Shown one piece after another: positions 6,323 through 10,370 of a DNA stretch of 10,370 nucleotides. Under the pieces are notes generated by a model, which saw only the letters and a list, made by a program, of their open reading frames with translations, was not told where the DNA came from and did not search any database. This DNA is from J095 sp964407935 (lineage in GTDB: Bacteria; Chloroflexota; Anaerolineae; 4572-78; J111). The translations under genes and the position numbers were made by a program. How positions within the stretch are numbered: the first letter of the stretch is position 1; each line of letters opens with the position of its first letter. The stretch covers positions 1 to 10,370 of the forward strand of contig CAYOXS010000211.1 in NCBI GenBank assembly GCA_964407935.1, read 5' to 3'.

Positions 6323-6943
6323 ATGAATATCGCAATTTTGGGCAGCGGTAATATTGGCGGCACGCTGGGCAAAAAATGGGCGGCGGCCGGTCACGCCGTC
6401 AGCTTTGGCGCGCGCCAGCCCGCCGACGCCAAATACCTGTCGCTGCTGGCGGATGTTGGCGGCAACGGCCGCGTGGTCGCCATCGCCGAGGCGCTGGCCG
6501 CCAGCGACGCGGTGCTGCTGGCCATCCCCTCCGGGGCGGTGGCCGAACTGCTGGCCGCGCACGGCCCCGCGCTCAACGGCAAAATCATTTTGGATGCCAC
6601 CAACCGGGTGGGCCAGACGGAGATAAACAGTTTGGCCGCCATTGCCGCCGCCGCGCCGGAAGCCAGCCTGTACCGGGCGTTCAGCACGTTGGGTTGGGAA
6701 AATTTTGAAACGCCGCGCATCGGTGGGGAGCAGGTGGACCTGTTTTTCTGCGGCGATGACGGCGCGGCCCGGGTGGCTGTGGAATCGCTGATTGCCGACA
6801 TCGGATTGCGGCCGGTGTACGTGGGCGGCCGCGAGCAGGTGGGGGTCATCGACGGGCTGACCCGGCTGTGGTTTGCGCTGGTGTTTGGCCAGAAGCGCGG
6901 CCGGCGGCTGGTCTTTAAAATGCTGACCGAACAACCCGCCTAA
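6323..6943 (+). CDS. F420/NADP-dependent oxidoreductase-family Rossmann protein
   Basis: A 206-residue protein beginning with a dinucleotide-binding fold: MNIAILGSGNIGGTLGKKW (glycine loop at residues 7-13). FGAR (28-31) follows the second strand, where an Arg favours NADP(H). Later segments VLLAIPSGAVAELL and KIILDATNRVGQTE fit the F420_oxidored/NADP oxidoreductase family, and the length is normal for it. Members include F420H2:NADP+ oxidoreductase and many relatives of unknown substrate, so the precise reaction cannot be named. GAAAGGA lies about 9 nt before the ATG. Cotranscription with the ion-channel gene is likely. The TAA stop overlaps the stop of the convergent CoA-transferase gene, so there is no room for a terminator outside coding sequence. 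Confidence 0.85.
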   Translation: MNIAILGSGNIGGTLGKKWAAAGHAVSFGARQPADAKYLSLLADVGGNGRVVAIAEALAASDAVLLAIPSGAVAELLAAHGPALNGKIILDATNRVGQTEINSLAAIAAAAPEASLYRAFSTLGWENFETPRIGGEQVDLFFCGDDGAARVAVESLIADIGLRPVYVGGREQVGVIDGLTRLWFALVFGQKRGRRLVFKMLTEQPA

Positions 6944-8166
6944 TCAACCGCAACCACCCCCGCGGCGATGAGCGAGTCGATTTGGGCGTTGGTGTAGCCC
7001 AGCAGTTCGGACAAAATGGCGCGGGTGTGCTGGCCCAAATTGGGCGCGGCTTCGGTGGGGATGTCCGGCGCGGCCGACAGGTGCGGCGTGGTGCGGGCAA
7101 ACGTGGTCGGGCCAACCTCGGGGTCGGGTACGTTCACCAGCATGCGGCGGGTGCGGAAATGGTCATCGGCAAACACATCGCCGGCGGTGTAAACGGGGCC
7201 GGTGGGCACGCCGGCAGCGTTGAGCCTGTCCACCACTTCGGCCCGGGTTTTGTCGGCCATCCAGCCTTCGAGGATGGGCTGGAGCAACGCGGCATTCTCG
7301 GCGCGGGCGGTGCCCGTGGCGCTGCGCGGGTCGCTGGCCAGATCGGCCCGGCCCACGGTAGCGGCCAGCCGCTGCCAGATGATGTCGTCCGGCACGTTGA
7401 GCGCCACGTAGCCGTCGCGGCATTTGAACGCGCCGCGCGGCCACAAATGCTCCAGCTCGCCGCGGCGGGGTTCTTTGCCGGTGACGGCGTACAGCGTGAC
7501 CATACGCTCGTTGAGGGCCAGCACGTTATCGAGCATACTGACATCAACCAACTGCCCCGCGCCGGTGCGCTCGCGCATAAACAGGGCCTGCATCACCCCG
7601 TAAGCGGAAATCATCCCGGAGTAGACATCGGCCATGCCGTACAGCGTGTAAGTGGGCGGTTTGTCGGCAAAACCGACCAAATCCATCACCCCGCTCATCG
7701 CTTCGGCCACAATATCAAAGGCGGGCCGCTGGCTGTAGTCGCTCTGGTAGCCGGGCAGCCGGCCAAAGCCGGAAATCATGGCATACACCAGCCGCGGGTT
7801 GAGCGATTTCAGCGACTCGTAAGTCAGCCCCATATTTTCCGTCGCGCCGGGCCGCAGATTTTCAACCACCACATCGGCGCGGGCAACAAGCTGGCGGACA
7901 ACCTCCTGTCCCTCTTTACTGCGCAAATTGAGGGCCAGACTTTTTTTGTTGCGGTTGTAACTGAGATAGCCGCCCGCTTTTTTGACGCCGTTTTTTTCGA
8001 CAAACGGCGGAATCGCCCGGCGGGGATCGCCGCTGCCGGGGCGTTCAATTTTAATGACCTCCGCGCCGGCATCGGCCAGCAGCATGGTGCAGTAGGGGCC
8101 GCTCATGTACTGTTCCAGCCCGATAACGCGGATACCGGACAGCGGGCGGGGGATGGGGTTGGTCAT
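6940..8166 (-). CDS. Family III CoA-transferase (CaiB/BaiF)
   Basis: A 408-residue, full-length member of the CaiB/BaiF family, which moves CoA between an acyl-CoA donor and a free carboxylic acid through an aspartyl-CoA anhydride. Family hallmarks visible are GIRVIGLEQYMSGPYCTMLL and ADAGAEVIKIERPGSGDPRR at the N-terminus, then YNRNKKSLALNL, ADVVVENLRPG, RPAFDIVAEAMSG, ERTGAGQLVDVSMLDNVL and GVPTGPV. The probable catalytic Asp is D180 in YGMADVYSG, the position of the nucleophile in formyl-CoA transferase. AAGGAG lies 8 nt upstream of ATG 8166. It follows the thiolase gene on the same strand across a 258-nt repeat-bearing spacer. The acid substrate cannot be told from sequence; racemase activity, as in alpha-methylacyl-CoA racemase, is a less likely alternative. 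Confidence 0.92.
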   Translation of the reverse strand: MTNPIPRPLSGIRVIGLEQYMSGPYCTMLLADAGAEVIKIERPGSGDPRRAIPPFVEKNGVKKAGGYLSYNRNKKSLALNLRSKEGQEVVRQLVARADVVVENLRPGATENMGLTYESLKSLNPRLVYAMISGFGRLPGYQSDYSQRPAFDIVAEAMSGVMDLVGFADKPPTYTLYGMADVYSGMISAYGVMQALFMRERTGAGQLVDVSMLDNVLALNERMVTLYAVTGKEPRRGELEHLWPRGAFKCRDGYVALNVPDDIIWQRLAATVGRADLASDPRSATGTARAENAALLQPILEGWMADKTRAEVVDRLNAAGVPTGPVYTAGDVFADDHFRTRRMLVNVPDPEVGPTTFARTTPHLSAAPDIPTEAAPNLGQHTRAILSELLGYTNAQIDSLIAAGVVAVD

Positions 8167-8191
8167 TGGTTTATCTCCTTATGAAAACAGG

Positions 8192-8219
8192 ATTCAGGAG
8201 TCAGGAATCAGGAATTAGG
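8192..8219. repeat. Heptamer repeat array (ANTYAGG), four units
   Basis: Four exact-phase heptamers: ATTCAGG, AGTCAGG, AATCAGG, AATTAGG. The array lies just upstream of the CoA-transferase ribosome site. The same unit family recurs at 1840-1867 and 9691-9718. Confidence 0.8.
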
Positions 8220-8251
8220 GGTACGCCCCGATTCCCAAAAAGTCTGTGGGA

Positions 8252-8279
8252 GGAGTCCAAAACTGTAGTTTTGGACTCC
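8252..8279. repeat. 28-nt GGAGTCC palindrome, copy 1
   Basis: GGAGTCCAAAACT and AGTTTTGGACTCC form 13-bp perfect arms around a central GT. A second copy at 9750-9777 differs at one base. Both lie about 31-32 nt from a heptamer array, in the same orientation. In RNA the sequence would fold into a stable hairpin on either strand. Confidence 0.85.
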
Positions 8280-8347
8280 CGATTTTAATTGTTGGTGTTG
8301 TCCCCTGGAGTCGGTCTAACTCCTGTGAAAATAGACGAATCTGCGAA

Positions 8348-8377
8348 TGTAAGGGCGGTTCGCGAACCGCCCCTACG
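8348..8377. repeat. GC-rich dispersed palindrome, copy 1
   Basis: The core GGGCGGTTCGCGAACCGCCC (8353-8372) is perfectly self-complementary; outer arms extend it to 15 bp with two mismatches. TCTGCGAA precedes it (8340-8347), as at the second copy. It lies 47 nt past the thiolase stop on the transcript strand. The hairpin is strong, but no U-tract follows it on the minus strand, so a REP-like mRNA-end element fits better than a terminator. Confidence 0.8.
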
Positions 8378-8424
8378 CTAAATTTTCATTCTTTGATGGG
8401 CTGTCGGGAGCATTTCTTCACCAC

Positions 8425-9672
8425 TCACTCTCCAAGCCACTCCACCACGGTAGACACGCCCATGCCCACGCCGACGCACAACGTGGCCAGCCCGTAGTAG
8501 GGGCGCTTTTCCGCCGGAGCGCGGCGCTTCATTTCATGCAGCAGCGTCACCAAAATGCGCGCGCCGGAACAGCCGGTGGGGTGGCCCAGCGCGATGGCCC
8601 CGCCGTTGACGTTGGTAATGTCCGCCCGCAAACCGAGCTTTTTCATCACCCCCAGCGATTGGGCGGCAAACGCTTCATTCAGCTCAACCAAACCAATATC
8701 CGCCAGCGACAGCCCCAGCCGGGCCAGTAATTTTTCGGTGGCGGGCACCGGGCCGTAGCCCATCACCCCCGGATCAACGCCGGCCACCGCCGAACCGACC
8801 CAGCGGGCCATCGGTTTCAGGCCGAGTTCATCGGCCTTGGCGCGACTCATCAGCAGCAGCGCCGCCGCGCCATCGTTAATGCCGCTGGAATTGCCGGCGG
8901 TCACCGTGCCGCCTTTGCGGAAGGCAGGCCGCAGCCGGGCCAACTGCTCCAGCGATGTATCGAGCACGTACTGGCCGTTTTCCAGCCGGTAGCGCAGGTG
9001 CTCGTCGGTATCGATGAGCAGCGGGTCGCCTTTGCGCTGCGGCACCGGCACCGGCGCGATTTCGTCTTTAAAGCGGCCGGCATTGATGGCGGCAATCGCC
9101 CGGCGATGGCTTTCCAGGGCAAAGGCATCCTGCTCTTCGCGGCTGATGGCCATTTCCTGGGCAATGTTTTCGGCGGTTTCGCCCAGGCTGATGATGGGGT
9201 AGAGCGCGTCCATTTTGGGGTTGAGGTAACGCCAGCCGACGGTGGTGTCCCACATTTGCGGCGCGGTGAAGGTGGGCACTTTATCCGGTTTGGGCACGCT
9301 CCACGGGGCGCGGCTCATGCTTTCGACGCCGCTGCCAATGTAGATGTCACCTTCGCCGGCGATGATGGCTTTGGCGGCCTGGTTGACCGCCTCCAGCGCC
9401 GACGCACAGTTGCGGTTGACGGTGACGCCTGGCACGGTCGGCGGAAAGCCGGCCAGCAGCGCGGCCATGCGGGCCACGTCGCGGTTGTCTTCGCCGGCCT
9501 GATTGCCGCAACCGGCGACCACATCTTCAATCAACGCCGGGTCGAGGCCGGTGCGTTCGATGAGCGCCTGGCAGGTGTGAGCCAGCAGGTCATCGGGGCG
9601 AACGCTGCTCAGCCCGCCGCCGTAGCTGCCAATCGGGGTGCGCACCCCGTCGATAATGACAATTTCTTGCAT
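8425..9672 (-). CDS. Thiolase (acetyl-CoA C-acyltransferase family)
   Basis: A 415-residue, full-length thiolase that condenses or cleaves acyl-CoA/acetyl-CoA units. The nucleophilic Cys is C89 in VNRNCASALEAVN. The other active-site blocks are NEAFA (332-336), GHPTG with H364, and the second Cys C399 in CVGVGMG. The last block usually reads CxGGGxG; here the middle Gly is Val402. The N-terminus IVIIDGVRTPIGSYGGG is standard. AAGGAG lies 5 nt before ATG 9672. It sits between an aminotransferase and a CoA-transferase on the same strand, which fits fatty-acid or amino-acid carbon breakdown. A degradative acyl-CoA thiolase and a biosynthetic acetoacetyl-CoA thiolase cannot be separated by eye. 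Confidence 0.95.
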   Translation of the reverse strand: MQEIVIIDGVRTPIGSYGGGLSSVRPDDLLAHTCQALIERTGLDPALIEDVVAGCGNQAGEDNRDVARMAALLAGFPPTVPGVTVNRNCASALEAVNQAAKAIIAGEGDIYIGSGVESMSRAPWSVPKPDKVPTFTAPQMWDTTVGWRYLNPKMDALYPIISLGETAENIAQEMAISREEQDAFALESHRRAIAAINAGRFKDEIAPVPVPQRKGDPLLIDTDEHLRYRLENGQYVLDTSLEQLARLRPAFRKGGTVTAGNSSGINDGAAALLLMSRAKADELGLKPMARWVGSAVAGVDPGVMGYGPVPATEKLLARLGLSLADIGLVELNEAFAAQSLGVMKKLGLRADITNVNGGAIALGHPTGCSGARILVTLLHEMKRRAPAEKRPYYGLATLCVGVGMGVSTVVEWLGE

Positions 9673-9690
9673 GGGGTCTCCTTTGAAAGG

Positions 9691-9730
9691 AATCAGGGGT
9701 CAGGAGTTAGGAATTAGGGTCTCCTGACCC
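9691..9730. repeat. Heptamer repeat array with 10-bp inverted repeat
   Basis: The heptamers AATCAGG, GGTCAGG, AGTTAGG, AATTAGG occupy 9691-9718, immediately upstream of the thiolase ribosome site. GGGTCAGGAG (9697-9706) is perfectly complementary to CTCCTGACCC (9721-9730), giving a 14-nt-loop hairpin. It resembles the inverted heptamer array at 1840-1920. Confidence 0.75.
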
Positions 9731-9749
9731 GCTCGTAAAAATTGTGATA

Positions 9750-9777
9750 GGAGTCCAAAACTGTAGTTTGGGACTCC
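9750..9777. repeat. 28-nt GGAGTCC palindrome, copy 2
   Basis: Same as the element at 8252-8279 except one T to G change in the right arm (AGTTTGGGACTCC). The change leaves a G-A mismatch in the stem on this strand. Confidence 0.85.
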
Positions 9778-9789
9778 GCTTTCTGCGAA

Positions 9790-9819
9790 GGCAGGGGCGC
9801 TTCGCGAAACGCCCCTACG
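9790..9819. repeat. GC-rich dispersed palindrome, copy 2
   Basis: AGGGGCGCTTCG / CGAAACGCCCCTACG pair imperfectly around CG. It is preceded by TCTGCGAA (9782-9789), as at the first copy. It begins 12 nt past the aminotransferase stop on the transcript strand. GAAAATAGAC flanks both copies, but on opposite sides (8327-8336 and 9819-9828). Confidence 0.75.
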
Positions 9820-9831
9820 AAAATAGACACT

Positions 9832-10370
9832 CTACAGCGATGTGACCAGCTCTTTAAAGCGATTGCACACATCGAGGATGGCCGGGCAAGTCTGCCGCAA
9901 AAACTCATCGCGGGGCAGGTTTTGGCTGTAAGCGGCCACCATCGCTTCGCCTTCGGCATCGGTCATGGCGTAGAGGTAGCTGGTTGAGAGGCGCAGGGTC
10001 AGTTCTTCCGGTTTGGCTCCAAAATCGGTGCCGGGCAGCGTGGCAATGTGAAATTCATCGAGCAGAAAATTGGCCAATTCCTGGCTGGTGCGGACGTTGT
10101 GCTTGCGGGCCAGCGCCTCGCGCCACGGAGCAAAGCTGGGGTACACGTAAAAACCGCCGCCCGGTTTGGAACTGGGCACGCCCAGCGCGTGCAGCGCATC
10201 GTACAGGTAAGTGGTAACGTAACCGTGAATGGCGGTGCAGGTGGTGGCATAGGCGTCGATGTCCGGGTCATCACTGTAAGCGACCACGGCGGCGTACTGC
10301 ACCGGCGCGGCGGCGGTGGTCCACACGGCTCCGGCCACGGCGGCCATGTACTGGTACAGATATTCGCCAA
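9832..10370 (-). CDS. PLP-dependent aminotransferase, class I/II, C-terminal part (5' end outside window)
   Basis: 178 C-terminal residues and a TAG stop are visible; the frame stays open to the window edge, beyond the internal Met at 10347. The visible part matches the small domain of fold-type I aminotransferases: YLYDALHALGVPSSKPGGGFYVYPSF, IATLPGTDFG, and LTLRLSTSYL, whose Arg is the expected substrate-carboxylate-binding residue. The PLP lysine and cofactor-binding Asp would lie upstream, outside the window. These enzymes move an amino group between an amino acid and a 2-oxo acid in the cytoplasm. The thiolase and CoA-transferase downstream on the same strand suggest amino-acid breakdown to CoA esters. 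Substrate specificity cannot be read from this fragment. Confidence 0.85.
   Translation of the reverse strand, partial: GEYLYQYMAAVAGAVWTTAAAPVQYAAVVAYSDDPDIDAYATTCTAIHGYVTTYLYDALHALGVPSSKPGGGFYVYPSFAPWREALARKHNVRTSQELANFLLDEFHIATLPGTDFGAKPEELTLRLSTSYLYAMTDAEGEAMVAAYSQNLPRDEFLRQTCPAILDVCNRFKELVTSL

Noticed and set aside
6391..6849. Minus-strand and alternate-frame ORFs over the reductase gene
   Set aside because: Arg/Ala/Pro-rich translations typical of shadow frames in GC-rich coding DNA; the plus-strand frame has a clear Rossmann motif and ribosome site.
8348..8377. Rho-independent terminator after the thiolase gene
   Set aside because: The stem is strong, but on the minus strand it is followed by TTACATTCG rather than a T-run, and the same palindrome recurs as a dispersed repeat.
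8246..8497. Plus-strand ORF of 83 codons across the thiolase/CoA-transferase spacer
   Set aside because: It consists largely of palindromic repeat sequence and then runs antisense into the thiolase end; no protein features or ribosome site.
8192..9819. CRISPR-like arrays
   Set aside because: The repeats are contiguous 7-nt units or single palindromes with no regular spacers and no cas genes nearby.

Overview
The window reads as a piece of a metagenome-assembled chromosome. It carries a run of exactly 100 N (4181-4280), the usual mark of a scaffold join. Base composition is moderately GC-rich. The gene content (multi-gene sugar ABC uptake with ROK regulators, CoA-ester enzymes, an F420/NADP-type reductase) and the intergenic heptamer repeats and palindromes suggest a Chloroflexota bacterium (Anaerolineae/Caldilineae-like). 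That assignment comes from style, not from a marker gene. No RNA gene, transposase, integrase, phage gene or CRISPR array is visible.

Region 1 (about 1-5510, minus strand) looks like a carbohydrate or glycoconjugate operon. In transcription order it holds a ROK-family repressor with its own promoter and a perfect 25-bp palindromic operator, the assembly gap, a large ROK-like sugar-kinase homologue with an extra N-terminal region, a PIG-L/LmbE deacetylase, and a lipoprotein solute-binding protein. The binding protein is unusual: a complete first sugar-binding module is followed in the same open frame by the start of a second, AglE-like module, which runs off the window. Inferred job: bind and import a sugar conjugate, deacetylate it, phosphorylate it, and regulate the operon through the ROK repressor.

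Region 2 (about 5560-6943, plus strand) is divergent from region 1. A sigma70-like promoter drives a six-TM potassium-channel-like protein with a TMGYGD filter, probably started at a TTG. An F420/NADP-type Rossmann reductase follows after 22-nt spacing. Its stop codon overlaps the stop codon of the convergent gene of region 3.

Region 3 (6940-10370, minus strand) encodes, in transcription order, the C-terminal part of a PLP-dependent class I/II aminotransferase, a thiolase, and a family III (CaiB/BaiF) CoA-transferase. It looks like an amino-acid or acyl-CoA catabolic set. The two gaps between these genes carry the same three-part repeat set: heptamers next to the downstream gene's Shine-Dalgarno, a 28-nt GGAGTCC palindrome, and a GC-rich GGGCGGTTCG-type palindrome near the upstream gene's stop.

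Nothing here is clearly a new defence or mobile system. The points most worth a second look are the tandem binding-protein fusion, the operator/promoter layout of the ROK repressor, the extended ROK-like kinase, the duplicated compound intergenic repeats, and heptamer repeats that have entered coding sequence.
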